DNA of 64,000 nucleotides from CALROG01 sp943369755 (GCA_943369755.1 CALROG020000015.1:22943-86942), one strand, 5' to 3'. Shown: positions 33,956 to 42,377, counted from the first letter of the stretch. Notes: a model not told the origin generated them from the sequence alone. A program made the numbers and translations.

Positions 33956-34262
33956 TCTCGATTTCCTTTCGCACTGCTTTCAGCATATGGGCTGGAATGT
34001 TGTCACGCACTGATTTCGCATAGATCAACAGCAACCAGATCTCGCCAGCAGACAATCTTGTGAAGTAAATGATACGAACACCACCCCGCTTGCCCGTGCC
34101 AGCGCGAGACCACCGCACCTTGCGGCAACCACCACTGTCGGGGATGACATCGCCCGCATCAGGGTTTGCTGCCAGCCAGGTGAAGAACTCCAATCGCTCA
34201 TCACCGGACCACAACTTGTCGGCGTCGGCAACAAATGTGGATGTCTCGGCCAAAGAATACAT
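33948..34262 (-). CDS. RelE/HigB-type toxin
   Basis: The 104-residue basic protein has the RelE/ParE pattern: FVADADKLWSGDERLEFFTWLAANPDAG, then CRKVRWSRAGTGKRGGVRIIYFTRLSAGEIWLLLIYAKS, followed by a helix ending MLKAVRKEIENG. Such toxins cut mRNA on the ribosome. The ATG lies inside an operator-like dyad with no Shine-Dalgarno sequence, so the transcript may be leaderless. Confidence 0.88.
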   Translation of the reverse strand: MYSLAETSTFVADADKLWSGDERLEFFTWLAANPDAGDVIPDSGGCRKVRWSRAGTGKRGGVRIIYFTRLSAGEIWLLLIYAKSVRDNIPAHMLKAVRKEIENG

Positions 34263-34290
34263 TGACGTTCAATGTACGTCAAAGACGTAC
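34262..34290. promoter_or_regulatory. Overlapping dyads at the HigBA-like start, candidate autoregulatory operator
   Basis: TTGACGT and ACGTCAA form 7-bp arms around seven bases (34262-34282), and GTACGTC and GACGTAC form 7-bp arms around three bases (34274-34290). Both perfect dyads overlap each other and the first touches the toxin start codon. XRE antitoxins commonly bind such repeats. Confidence 0.6.
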
Positions 34291-34363
34291 TTTTTGCAAG
34301 GCCTGCCTGGTTTTGGGGCCGGCCGATATAGTTGACGCTTCAAGCAATACAAGGAACGACCTC

Positions 34364-34786
34364 ATGGCGATCTGGAAGAAGCCCATTTCCGTTGAGCACC
34401 TGACGGCGATCCACCACGACACCGCCGTGCAGCGCCTGGGCATTGAGTTTCTGGAGGTGGGCGACGACTTCATCAGCGCCCGCGTGCCGGTGGACAGCCG
34501 CACCAAACAGCCCTATGGCCTGCTGCATGGCGGCGTGAGCGTGGTGCTGGCCGAAACCCTGGGCTCGTGTGGTGCCGCCTATTCATGCCCCGAGGGCTAC
34601 CGCGCTGTGGGGCTGGACATCAACGCCAACCACATCAAAGGGGCCACCAGCGGCTGGGTCACCGGCATCACGCGCCCGGTACACATCGGCCGCACCACCC
34701 AGGTGTGGCAAATCGACATGCGCAACGACGCTGGCGAGCTGACTTGTGTGTCGCGCATCACCATGGCGGTGCTGGCGCCGAAGTAA
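34364..34786 (+). CDS. Hotdog-fold acyl-CoA thioesterase (PaaI/YdiI-like)
   Basis: The 140-residue protein has the hotdog thioesterase motif TKQPYGLLHGGVSVVLAETLGSCGA, with the central long helix and the catalytic acid E in LAETLGS, and NANHIKGATSGWVTGITRPVHIGRTTQVWQIDM. Related enzymes hydrolyse phenylacetyl-, benzoyl- or 1,4-dihydroxy-2-naphthoyl-CoA; which applies here is not visible. ATG at 34364 follows AAGGA. Confidence 0.9.
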   Translation: MAIWKKPISVEHLTAIHHDTAVQRLGIEFLEVGDDFISARVPVDSRTKQPYGLLHGGVSVVLAETLGSCGAAYSCPEGYRAVGLDINANHIKGATSGWVTGITRPVHIGRTTQVWQIDMRNDAGELTCVSRITMAVLAPK

Positions 34787-34801
34787 GCCGCCGCTACGGG
34801 T

Positions 34802-34866
34802 GTTTTAAGGGCAAAACCGGCTGTAGCCCGCATGAATACTGCGTGAGCCACTATCAAAATAGTAGC
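34802..34866 (+). repeat. Dispersed repeat, copy D (best consensus copy)
   Basis: GTTTTAAGG, CAAAACC, GGCTGTAGCCCGC, spacer ATGAATAC, TGCGTGAGCCACTAT, tail CAAAATAGTAGC. It fills the gap between the convergent thioesterase and adenosyltransferase genes and ends three bases before the stop of the latter. Confidence 0.9.
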
Positions 34867-34868
34867 GG

Positions 34869-35441
34869 TTACGCCGGGGCCGCTTCCCCCCGCGCCATCC
34901 GCTCGCTCTTCCAGTACACGTCGTCGCCGCCGTTCATGCGGTTCAGCACCCGGGCCAGCACAAACAGCAGGTCGCTCAGGCGGTTCAGGTACTGGCGTGG
35001 CGTGTCTTTCAGCGCCTCGGCCATGCCCAGCGCCACCACCGCGCGCTCGGCGCGGCGCGCCACGGTGCGGCACACATGGGCCTGCGAGGCAGCGCGGCTG
35101 CCGGCGGGCAAGATGAATTCCTGCAGCTTGGGCAGCTGCGCGTTGTAGGTGGCCAGCGCTTCGTCCAGCACCAGCAGGGCCTCGGCCTTGAGCAGCTCAA
35201 AACCGGGAATGCTCAGCTCGCCGCCCAGGTTGAAGAGCTGGTGCTGCACCTCTACCAGCAGCAGGCGCACGTCGGCGGGCATTTCCTCGCACAGCAGCAC
35301 GCCGATGTGGGAGTTGAGCTCGTCCACCTCGCCCATGGCATGCACCCGCAGGCTGTCTTTTGAAACCCGGGTGTTGTCGCCCAGGCCGGTGGTGCCGTTG
35401 TCGCCGGTGCGGGTGGCGATCTGTGTCAGTCGGTTGCCCAT
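34869..35441 (-). CDS. PduO-type cob(I)alamin adenosyltransferase
   Basis: The 190-residue protein has the N-terminal ATP-binding motif TRTGDNGTTGLGDNTRVSKD and the conserved GEVDELNSHIGVLL. It ends with the active-site helix region VCRTVARRAERAVVALG and YLNRLSDLLFVLARVLNR. It transfers an adenosyl group from ATP to cob(I)alamin, making coenzyme B12. ATG at 35441 (MGNRLTQIATRTGD) is clear from the family; upstream frame is spurious. It is divergent from the amidohydrolase gene. Confidence 0.94.
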   Translation of the reverse strand: MGNRLTQIATRTGDNGTTGLGDNTRVSKDSLRVHAMGEVDELNSHIGVLLCEEMPADVRLLLVEVQHQLFNLGGELSIPGFELLKAEALLVLDEALATYNAQLPKLQEFILPAGSRAASQAHVCRTVARRAERAVVALGMAEALKDTPRQYLNRLSDLLFVLARVLNRMNGGDDVYWKSERMARGEAAPA

Positions 35442-35553
35442 GTGTGGCCTTTCAAGTCGATGGCCTGAATTGTGCGGCACTGCGGCTAAACCTTTTGCTG
35501 TCTTGCCCCTGCGCGCAGCCCGGGCTATCGTGCCCGCGCAGGAGACAAACAAC

Positions 35554-37311
35554 ATGCTGGACACAGTGATTCGCGGTGCCACAGTGGTAGACGGCAGCGG
35601 CAGCGCGCCGTTCACCGGCGATGTGGGCATCAAAGACGGGCGCATTGCCGCCGTGGGTGGCAAGCTTGGCGCGGCCAAGCGCGAGATTGACGCGGGCGGT
35701 GCCATCGTCACGCCCGGCTGGGTGGACGTGCACACCCACTACGACGGCCAGGTCACCTGGGACCCGTACCTTTCACCGTCCACCCAGCACGGCGTCACCA
35801 CGGCTGTGATGGGCAACTGCGGCGTGGGCTTTGCGCCGGTCAAGCCAGACCGGCGTGAATGGCTTATCAGCGTAATGGAAGGCGTGGAAGACATTCCCGG
35901 CACCGTGCTGAGCGAAGGCATTCAGTGGGAATGGGAGAGCTTCCCCGAATACCTGGACGCACTGGCCGCCAAGCCACGTGCGCTGGACGTGGGCGCGCAG
36001 GTGCCGCACAGCGCGGTGCGCACCTACGTGATGGGCGAGCGTGGCGTAACGCACGACGAAGCCACGCCAGACGATATTCGCGCCATGTGCGCCATCGTGG
36101 CTGAGGGGTTGACGGCCGGGGCGTTGGGCTTTTCCACCAGCCGCACGCTGATTCACAAGTACCAGCAGCACAAGTACCCGCCCGGCACCTTTTCGTCGCC
36201 CGAGGAAATACTTGGCATTGCGCGCGCCATGAAAGCCGCCGGCCACGGCGTGTTCCAGATGACGGCCAACCATGTGGGCATGGAGGGCGAGCTGTGGTGG
36301 CTGACGCAGATTGCCAAAGACAACAACCTGCCCGTGGCCTTTGCGCTGGTGCAGACCGACCAGACGCCCGACACCTGGCGGCGCCTGCTGGCCCACCTGG
36401 ACGGCACGCACGCGCAGGGCCTGCCGCTGTACGGCAGCATCAGCGGGCGCGCCACCAGCATGGTGATGGGCTTTGAAGGCTCGCTGCACCCGTTTGTGCT
36501 GAACCCGCTGTGGCAGCAGATTGCGCCCTTGCCGTGGGACCAGAAGCTGGCCCGGCTGCGCGAGCCGCAGGTGCGCGCCACGCTCACCAACATGAAGGTG
36601 GTGGAGATGGCCGCCCAGGTCAACCAGGAGGCTGCCTTCTTCCTGCGTGGCATGGCCCGGCTGTTTGTGCTGCGCGCCAATGCCCAGGGCAGCGTGGACT
36701 ACGAGCCGCTGCTGGGCGACAGCGTGGTAGCGCTGGCGCAGAAAACCGGCGCAAACCCGCTGGAAATTGCTTACGACGCGATGCTGGCCAACGAAGGGCC
36801 CGACGGTCCGCGCAACGATGGCAAGGGCCTGCTGTACTTCCCGGTCTTCAACTACAGCTATGGCGACTTGTCGCAGATCCACACCGAGCTGCAGCACCCC
36901 CGCACGCTGATGAGCCTGGCCGACGGCGGCGCGCATGTGGGCTATGTGTGCGACGTGTCCATGCCCACCTTCATGCTCACCCACTGGGCCCGCGACCGGG
37001 GCCGGGGGCCAAAGTTGCCGCTGGAGCTGTTGGTAAAAAAACAGACCCGCGACACCGCACAGGTCTATGGCCTGCACGACCGCGGCTTGCTCGCGCCCGG
37101 CATGAAGGCCGACGTCAACATCATCGACTTTGCCCGCCTGCAGCTCGACCTGCCGCACTTTGTGTTTGACCTGCCCGCCGGTGGGCGGCGCCTCACGCAG
37201 TCGGCGCAGGGCTACCTTGCCACCCTGGTCAATGGCGTGGCCACCTTTGAACAAGGCCAGCCTACCGGTGCCATGCCGGGCAAGCTGGTGCGCGGGCCGC
37301 AACACGCTTAA
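35554..37311 (+). CDS. Amidohydrolase family 3 / N-acyl-D-amino-acid deacylase-like protein
   Basis: The 585-residue protein begins with the typical urease-superfamily sandwich (MLDTVIRGATVVDGSGSAPFTGDVGIKDGRIAAVG) and the metal motif GWVDVHTHYDGQVTWDP, then GVTTAVMGNCGVGFAP with the cysteine seen in D-aminoacylases. LADGGAHVGYVCD supplies later metal/catalytic residues. It likely hydrolyses an N-acyl-D-amino acid or a related amide in the cytoplasm. AGGAGA precedes the ATG. The FAD-dependent dehydrogenase gene follows after 27 bp and probably shares the transcript. Confidence 0.9.
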   Translation: MLDTVIRGATVVDGSGSAPFTGDVGIKDGRIAAVGGKLGAAKREIDAGGAIVTPGWVDVHTHYDGQVTWDPYLSPSTQHGVTTAVMGNCGVGFAPVKPDRREWLISVMEGVEDIPGTVLSEGIQWEWESFPEYLDALAAKPRALDVGAQVPHSAVRTYVMGERGVTHDEATPDDIRAMCAIVAEGLTAGALGFSTSRTLIHKYQQHKYPPGTFSSPEEILGIARAMKAAGHGVFQMTANHVGMEGELWWLTQIAKDNNLPVAFALVQTDQTPDTWRRLLAHLDGTHAQGLPLYGSISGRATSMVMGFEGSLHPFVLNPLWQQIAPLPWDQKLARLREPQVRATLTNMKVVEMAAQVNQEAAFFLRGMARLFVLRANAQGSVDYEPLLGDSVVALAQKTGANPLEIAYDAMLANEGPDGPRNDGKGLLYFPVFNYSYGDLSQIHTELQHPRTLMSLADGGAHVGYVCDVSMPTFMLTHWARDRGRGPKLPLELLVKKQTRDTAQVYGLHDRGLLAPGMKADVNIIDFARLQLDLPHFVFDLPAGGRRLTQSAQGYLATLVNGVATFEQGQPTGAMPGKLVRGPQHA

Positions 37312-37338
37312 ACTGGCCGATTCCGCTGGAGAAACCCC

Positions 37339-38763
37339 ATGAACGCCCCCACCCAAGTCGCCCACCTTGTGCCCGAAGTCAAGCAGCGCAATGTGCCTGC
37401 CGAGCTGATTGACGCACTCAAAGCCCGCTTTGGCCCGAACTGCTCCACCGCCATGGTGGTGCGTGAGCAGCATGGCCGCGACGAGTCTTCGTTTGAAGCG
37501 CCGCCGCCGGCTGCCGTGGTGTTTGCCGAAAGCACGGCGGATGTGGCCGACGCGGTAAAGCTGGCCAGCCAGTACAGCGTGCCGGTCATTCCGTTTGGTG
37601 TGGGCTCGTCGCTTGAAGGGCATTTGCTGGCGGTGCAAGGCGGCATCAGCATTGACGTGAGCCGCATGAACAAGGTGGTAAGCATCAACGCCGAAGACCT
37701 GACGGTCACGGTGCAGGCCGGTGTGACCCGCAAGGCCCTGAATGAAGAGATCAAAAGCACCGGCCTGTTCTTCCCGATCGACCCGGGCGCAGATGCCACC
37801 CTGGGTGGCATGAGTGCCACCCGCGCCAGCGGCACCAACGCCGTGCGCTACGGCACCATGCGCGAGAACGTGCTGGGCCTGCAAGTAGTCACCGCCAGCG
37901 GCGAAGTGATTCGCACCGGCACCCGCGCCAAAAAGTCTTCAGCCGGCTACGACCTGACGCGCCTGATGGTGGGCAGCGAGGGCACTCTGGGTGTCATTAC
38001 CGAGGTCACCCTTCGCATCTATCCGCTGCCAGAAGCCATTAGCGCCGCCATCTGCTCGTTCCCCAGCATCGAGGCCGCCGTGCGCACCACCATTCAGGTG
38101 ATCCAGCTTGGTGTGCCAATTGCGCGGGTTGAGCTGATTGACCACAACACGGTGCGCATGGTCAACGCCCACAGCAAACTGGGCCTGCGCGAAGAGCCGA
38201 TGCTGTTGATGGAGTTTCACGGCTCGCCCGCAGGCGTGAAGGAGCAGGCCGAAACGGTGCAAGAAATTGCCAGCGAGTTTGGCGGCAACGCATTCGAGTG
38301 GGCGGTCACCCCCGAAGAGCGCACCCGGCTGTGGACGGCACGGCACAACGCCTACTTTGCCGCCATTCAGAGCCGCCCCGGTTGCCGCGCCATCAGCACC
38401 GACACCTGCGTGCCGATCAGCCGCCTGGCCGACTGCCTGCTGGATTCGGTGAAAGAGGCTGACGCCAGCGGCATCCCGTACTTCCTGGTCGGGCATGTGG
38501 GCGACGGCAATTTTCACTTCGGCTATTTGCTCGACCCAGCCATTCCCAAAGAGCGCGAGATTGCCGAGGAACTGAACCACAAGCTGGTGGCCCGCGCGCT
38601 CAGCCTGGAGGGCACCTGCACCGGTGAGCACGGCGTCGGCCTGCACAAGATGGACTTTCTGGTAACCGAAGCCGGTGTGGGCGCGGTGGACATGATGCGC
38701 ACCATCAAGCGTGCGCTGGACCCGAAGAACATCATGAACCCGGGGAAGATTTTCTCGATTTGA
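37339..38763 (+). CDS. FAD-binding oxidoreductase, D-lactate dehydrogenase/glycolate oxidase (GlcD/Dld) type
   Basis: The 474-residue protein has a PCMH-type FAD domain (PVIPFGVGSSLEGHLLAVQGGISIDVSRM and PGADATLGGMSATRASGTNAVRYG, residues about 75-170). The C-terminal FAD-oxidase domain has GHVGDGNFHF and GTCTGEHGVGLHKMDFL, with the metal-binding histidines. It oxidises a D-2-hydroxy acid such as D-lactate and passes electrons to a cytochrome or quinone. It lies after the amidohydrolase in one operon, ended by the terminator at 38782-38816. Confidence 0.92.
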   Translation: MNAPTQVAHLVPEVKQRNVPAELIDALKARFGPNCSTAMVVREQHGRDESSFEAPPPAAVVFAESTADVADAVKLASQYSVPVIPFGVGSSLEGHLLAVQGGISIDVSRMNKVVSINAEDLTVTVQAGVTRKALNEEIKSTGLFFPIDPGADATLGGMSATRASGTNAVRYGTMRENVLGLQVVTASGEVIRTGTRAKKSSAGYDLTRLMVGSEGTLGVITEVTLRIYPLPEAISAAICSFPSIEAAVRTTIQVIQLGVPIARVELIDHNTVRMVNAHSKLGLREEPMLLMEFHGSPAGVKEQAETVQEIASEFGGNAFEWAVTPEERTRLWTARHNAYFAAIQSRPGCRAISTDTCVPISRLADCLLDSVKEADASGIPYFLVGHVGDGNFHFGYLLDPAIPKEREIAEELNHKLVARALSLEGTCTGEHGVGLHKMDFLVTEAGVGAVDMMRTIKRALDPKNIMNPGKIFSI

Positions 38764-38781
38764 GGTTGCGCCTCGCGCGAT

Positions 38782-38816
38782 AAAAAAAAGGGCCGCAAAT
38801 GCGGCCCCTTTTTTTT
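38782..38816 (+). terminator. Strong intrinsic terminator, bidirectional
   Basis: GGGCCGC-AAAT-GCGGCCC forms a 7-bp GC stem, preceded by eight A and followed by eight T, so it can work on both strands. It ends the amidohydrolase/FAD-dehydrogenase operon on the plus strand and the small lipoprotein gene on the minus strand. Confidence 0.92.
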
Positions 38817-38835
38817 GAGTCGATAACCGGCCGCG

Positions 38836-39159
38836 TCAAATAATTTGGCAGTTCTTGGCGGCGGCCACTTTTTCCAGATGCTTTTGGCGCTCTTTGGCGG
38901 CCTCGATGGCGTCTTCGGTGTTCTTGTAGGTGCCGATCATGGCGGGCCAGAAGAACAGCGCGGCCACGACGTTGGTGCCGGTAACGCCGCGTTCTTTGCG
39001 GGCCTTGTTCTCAAAGTCTTGCGCCTCTGCGTAGGCTGACTTGAGCTGCGGGCAGGTCATGTCGGAGTCTTTGGACTGTTTGGACACAACCACTTCAGGC
39101 GTGGCACAGCCGCTGAGCAGTACTGCGCCCAGGCTCAGGGCGATCATCAGATTTCTCAT
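38836..39159 (-). CDS. Small lipoprotein of unknown function
   Basis: The 107-residue protein has a lipoprotein signal with lipobox LLSGC (Cys18). The mature part contains a helical, charged region (KSAYAEAQDFENKARKERG), one hydrophobic segment (NVVAALFFWPAMIG), and a charged C-terminal helix (EAAKERQKHLEKVA). Two further cysteines could pair. It is probably anchored in the outer membrane. It has a strong AGGAGG site and sits between two terminators, so it is a separate transcription unit. Confidence 0.82.
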   Translation of the reverse strand: MRNLMIALSLGAVLLSGCATPEVVVSKQSKDSDMTCPQLKSAYAEAQDFENKARKERGVTGTNVVAALFFWPAMIGTYKNTEDAIEAAKERQKHLEKVAAAKNCQII

Positions 39160-39180
39160 TCAACTCCTCCTGTAATTCAT

Positions 39181-39209
39181 AAAAAAAGACCACGATTTGT
39201 GGCCTTTTG
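39181..39209 (-). terminator. Intrinsic terminator after parB
   Basis: On the minus strand GGCCAC-AAATC-GTGGTC (one G-U pair) is followed by seven T. It lies about 40 bp after the parB stop and before the lipoprotein gene start, so it should end the mnmG-to-parB transcription unit. Confidence 0.8.
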
Positions 39210-39243
39210 ATTGTAACAAAAAGAATTTAATTTCTACCCTTGC

Positions 39244-40161
39244 TCAGCCACGCAGCCGCTCAATCAACCCATTCAACTCGTCCAGCGAACCGAACTGGAT
39301 GGCCAGCTCGCCCATCTCTTCGGTGCGGCCATGGCGTTTGACGCGCTTCTTGACGCGTATTTCTACCTCGGCGGTCAATAGGTCTGACAGCTCTTCTTCG
39401 ACGTGCTTCAAGTCGCGCGACTTCTCTTTTTTGGGTTTGGGCGAGACCAGGTTGAACTCGGCGCTGAGTTTTTTGACCAGGCTTTCGGCCTCGCGCACTG
39501 ACATTTTTTTGGCCGCAATCTGGGCGGCGGCGGTGATCTGGGTGGTCTTTTCAAGCGCCAGCAAGGCCCGCGCGTGGCCCATGTCCAGGTCGCCGGCCAG
39601 CAGCATGGTCTGCACCGGTTCGGCCAGATTCAACAGGCGCAGCAGGTTGCTGGCGGCGCTGCGCGAGCGCCCCACGGCCTGGGCGGCGGTTTCGTGAGTG
39701 AGCCCAAACTCTTTGATCAGCCTTTGCAGGCCCTGCGCCTCTTCCAGCGGGTTGAGGTCTTCCCGTTGGATGTTCTCGATCAGCGCCATGGCGGCAGCGG
39801 CCTCGTTGGGCACGTCGCGCACCAGCACCGGCACGCTGTCCAGTCCGGCCAGCTTGGCGGCACGGAAGCGCCGCTCGCCGGCAATGATTTCGTATTTGCC
39901 GGCGTTGGCACCGTCGGCCAGCTTGCGCACCAGGATCGGCTGCATGATGCCCTGGGCCTTGATGCTTTCAGCCAGCTCGTACAGTGCGCCCTCGTCCATG
40001 CGGGTGCGGGGCTGGTACATGCCGGGCACCATGTCGGCGAGCCGCAACGACGCCGGCAGGCCGGGGTTGGGCGGCTGGTTGTCACCCGCCGAGTCATCGA
40101 CCCTGGGGCCCAGCAAGGCTTCGAGTCCGCGGCCGAGGCCCTTGGGTTTTTTGGTCACCAT
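39244..40161 (-). CDS. parB: Chromosome-partitioning protein ParB
   Basis: The 305-residue protein has the ParB N-terminal CTPase domain with the GERRFRAAKLAG motif, the IENIQREDLNPLEEAQGLQRLIKEFGLTHE segment, the helix-turn-helix (AAQAVGRSRSAASNLLRLLNL) that reads parS, and a C-terminal dimerisation domain ending LDELNGLIERLRG. It slides on DNA from parS sites and organises the origin region. Three parS sites lie in rsmG and mnmG in this window. It is the last gene of the block before the terminator at 39181-39209. Confidence 0.97.
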   Translation of the reverse strand: MVTKKPKGLGRGLEALLGPRVDDSAGDNQPPNPGLPASLRLADMVPGMYQPRTRMDEGALYELAESIKAQGIMQPILVRKLADGANAGKYEIIAGERRFRAAKLAGLDSVPVLVRDVPNEAAAAMALIENIQREDLNPLEEAQGLQRLIKEFGLTHETAAQAVGRSRSAASNLLRLLNLAEPVQTMLLAGDLDMGHARALLALEKTTQITAAAQIAAKKMSVREAESLVKKLSAEFNLVSPKPKKEKSRDLKHVEEELSDLLTAEVEIRVKKRVKRHGRTEEMGELAIQFGSLDELNGLIERLRG

Positions 40162-40208
40162 TCAAATGCTCCGGAATGCAGCGGCGCTAAAGCCGTGTGG
40201 GGGGTGGT

Positions 40209-40745
40209 TCATCTCATCAAGTCCTGCAGCAGCACATGGCCTTCGGGCCAGCTGCCCAGCCCTGACTCGCCGTTGATGTGGCCGCAGTCGCCGTAGTCCA
40301 TGAACTGCGCGCCCCAGCAGTGCGCGAAAAGCCGGGCCCGTTCCAGGGCGCAATAGGGGTCGTTGCGGCTGGCCAGCAAGACACTGAAAAACGGCAGCGG
40401 GCGCAATTCAATGGGGGACCAGCTCGCCAGCAGGGGGCGCATCTCTTCCCGCTCCACGTCGCCGGGTGCTACCAGCAGCGCGCTTTTGACGCGGTGGGTG
40501 TTTTTGGAATGGGCCGCCCACGCGGCCGCAAGAATGCAGCCCAGGCTGTGCGCCGCCAGCACCACCGGCTCGTCATGGGACAGCACGACGTCTTCAAGCC
40601 GGGCGATCCAGTCGCCACGCAAGGGCCGCTCCCAGTCGTGCTGCTGCACGCGGTGGTAGCCGTGGCGCTGCTCCCACAGGCTTTGCCAGTGCTGCGGCCC
40701 GCTGTTTTGCCAGCCGGGCAAGATCAGGACGTTCGAGGGCTTCAT
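40209..40745 (-). CDS. RBBP9/YdeN-family serine hydrolase
   Basis: The 178-residue protein has the small alpha/beta-hydrolase fold of the RBBP9/YdeN family: VLILPGWQNSGPQHWQSLWE at the N-terminus, nucleophile motif AAHSLGCILAAAW, Asp region LASRNDPYCALERA, and His in DYGDCGHINGESGLG. Its physiological substrate is unknown. It is encoded between parA and parB, a placement I recall in Comamonadaceae. A copy of the dispersed repeat abuts its start codon. Confidence 0.9.
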   Translation of the reverse strand: MKPSNVLILPGWQNSGPQHWQSLWEQRHGYHRVQQHDWERPLRGDWIARLEDVVLSHDEPVVLAAHSLGCILAAAWAAHSKNTHRVKSALLVAPGDVEREEMRPLLASWSPIELRPLPFFSVLLASRNDPYCALERARLFAHCWGAQFMDYGDCGHINGESGLGSWPEGHVLLQDLMR

Positions 40746-40747
40746 TT

Positions 40748-40811
40748 GCTATTATTTTTATAGTGACTCACGCAATGCTGGTGCGGGCTAGCGGCCTTTT
40801 TGCTTGCAAAC
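40748..40811 (-). repeat. Dispersed repeat, copy E
   Basis: Minus strand: GCAAAAAGGCCGCTAGCCCG, spacer ACCAGCAT, TGCGTGAGTCACTAT, tail AAAAATAATAGC. It occupies most of the gap between parA and the hydrolase gene and ends two bases before the hydrolase ATG, so it forms that gene's translation-initiation region. Confidence 0.85.
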
Positions 40812-40818
40812 CACGGCT

Positions 40819-41589
40819 CTACATGCTTTTGACGCGCTGCACCATCTCGGCGGCAAAGTCGACAAAGGCCTGGCTGCCCTTGGCGGCCGGGTCAAACACC
40901 ACGCCGGGCAGGCCATAGCTGGGAGCTTCGGCCAGGCGCACGTTGCGCGGGATCACGGTGTCGAACACCTTGTCGCCAAAGTGGGCCTTGAGCTGGTCGC
41001 TGACGTTTTGCTGCAAGGTGATGCGCGGGTCAAACATCACCCGCAGCAGGCCGATGATCAGCAGGTCATGGTTCAGGTTGGCGTGAACCTGTTTGATGGT
41101 GTTGACCAGATCGGTCAGGCCTTCAAGCGCAAAGTATTCGCACTGCATCGGCACGATCACGCCGTGGGCGGCGCAAAGGCCATTGAGGGTGAGCATGCTC
41201 AAGCTGGGCGGGCAGTCAACCAGCACAAAGTCGTAGTCTGCGTTGACCTCGGCCAGCGCGGTCTTCAGGCGCTTTTCGCGCCGCTCCACATCAACCAGCT
41301 CGACCTCGGCCCCCGCCAGTTCGCGGTTGGAGCCCAGCACGTGATAGCCACACTTTTCAGAAAACGCCGCCGCCTCTTTGATCGAGGCAGACTCGAGCAA
41401 CACGTCATACACCGTGAGTTCGAGCTTGCGCTTGTCCACACCCGAGCCCATGGTGGCGTTGCCTTGCGGGTCCAGGTCGATCATCAGCACCCGCTGGCCA
41501 ACCTTGGCCAGGCCGGCCGCCAGGTTCACTGTGGTGGTGGTCTTGCCAACGCCGCCCTTCTGGTTGGCGATGCAGAATATTTTGGCCAT
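40819..41589 (-). CDS. parA: Chromosome-partitioning ATPase ParA (Soj-like)
   Basis: The 256-residue protein has the deviant Walker A motif ANQKGGVGKTTTTVNLAA at residues 7-24, DLDPQGNATMG (A' motif), and DFVLVDCPPSLSMLT (Walker B). It is short and lacks an N-terminal helix-turn-helix, so it is a chromosomal-type (Soj) ParA. It drives segregation of ParB-parS complexes. ATG at 41589 is fixed by MAKIFCIANQKGG. A GC-rich repeat lies directly upstream. Confidence 0.97.
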   Translation of the reverse strand: MAKIFCIANQKGGVGKTTTTVNLAAGLAKVGQRVLMIDLDPQGNATMGSGVDKRKLELTVYDVLLESASIKEAAAFSEKCGYHVLGSNRELAGAEVELVDVERREKRLKTALAEVNADYDFVLVDCPPSLSMLTLNGLCAAHGVIVPMQCEYFALEGLTDLVNTIKQVHANLNHDLLIIGLLRVMFDPRITLQQNVSDQLKAHFGDKVFDTVIPRNVRLAEAPSYGLPGVVFDPAAKGSQAFVDFAAEMVQRVKSM

Positions 41590-41597
41590 CAGTGTGT

Positions 41598-41692
41598 TGC
41601 CCCCACGGTCGTGCACTTCGTGTCACTCCCTGCCCCCCGCGGGGACCGCGTTTTGCCTTGGGGCGGCCCGGCGGCAAAACCGGTCTGTGCGT
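41598..41692 (+). repeat. GC-rich intergenic repeat, copy 2
   Basis: It has the same order of blocks as 24049-24134: GCCCCCACGGTCGTGCACTT, a C/G-rich hairpin, and GCCTTGGGGCGGCCCGGCGG. It separates lysE from parA. Confidence 0.72.
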
Positions 41693-41716
41693 TCGAGAGC
41701 ATGGTTGCCTGCTGAT

Positions 41717-42331
41717 TCATTTGGTAAGGGCCAGCTTGACGCCAAAGCCAATCAGAAAAACACCCGCCAGCTTCTCCAGCACACGGCCCACCACCGGGTT
41801 GGCTCGCATGCGTTCTGCCAGAAAGTGCGTCAACAAAGTGGCTCCCAGGCCATAGGCAAAGGTCAGTACCGCAATGGTGACCGCCATGACGCCAAAGGTC
41901 AGCAGGCCCTGGTGACGGGCCGGGTCTACAAACAAGGGGAAGAAAGCCATGTAAAACACAATGGCCTTGGGGTTGAGCAAGGTGATGAGCAGCGCCTGCT
42001 TGAAGTAATGGCGTGGCTCGATATTGAGCACCGGGGCGGCACCGGGCTTGGCCACCAGCATGCGAAAGCCCAGCCAGGCCAGGTAAGCAGCGCCCACCCA
42101 CTGCACCGCATGGAAGGCCGCGGGGTAAGCCAGCAGCAAAGCCGCCACGCCGCCCACCGCCATCCACATCAAGACCTGGTCCCCGGCAATCACCCCGAAA
42201 GTGGCCCCCAGCCCGCCCGAGATGCCGCCCTTGCTGGTAGAGGTGATGAGCGCCAGATTACCCGGCCCAGGAATGGCCAGAAAAATGATGATGGCGACAA
42301 CAAATGCGCCGTAGTCTGCAATGCCAAACAT
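41717..42331 (-). CDS. LysE/RhtB-family amino-acid exporter
   Basis: The 204-residue membrane protein has about six hydrophobic segments and the LysE/RhtB N-terminal pattern FLAIPGPGNLALITSTSKGG, with NPKAIVFYMAFFPLFVDP in the middle. It probably exports homoserine, threonine or related amino acids. It lies between rsmG and parA on the same strand. ATG at 42331 precedes the conserved first helix and has a GGGACCTCC-type site. Confidence 0.92.
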   Translation of the reverse strand: MFGIADYGAFVVAIIIFLAIPGPGNLALITSTSKGGISGGLGATFGVIAGDQVLMWMAVGGVAALLLAYPAAFHAVQWVGAAYLAWLGFRMLVAKPGAAPVLNIEPRHYFKQALLITLLNPKAIVFYMAFFPLFVDPARHQGLLTFGVMAVTIAVLTFAYGLGATLLTHFLAERMRANPVVGRVLEKLAGVFLIGFGVKLALTK

Positions 42332-42377
42332 GGAGGTCCCCCGGTGAAGCGCAAGGCTTTGAGGGACCGAGTTTACG

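Noticed and set aside
35773..37884. Minus-strand open frame of 703 codons
   Set aside because: It mirrors the amidohydrolase and FAD-dehydrogenase genes, both with full family motifs; its own product is His/Gly/Arg-rich without motifs.
38782..39209. Possible small RNA between the two terminators
   Set aside because: The stretch is explained by the lipoprotein gene with a good ribosome-binding site and lipobox.
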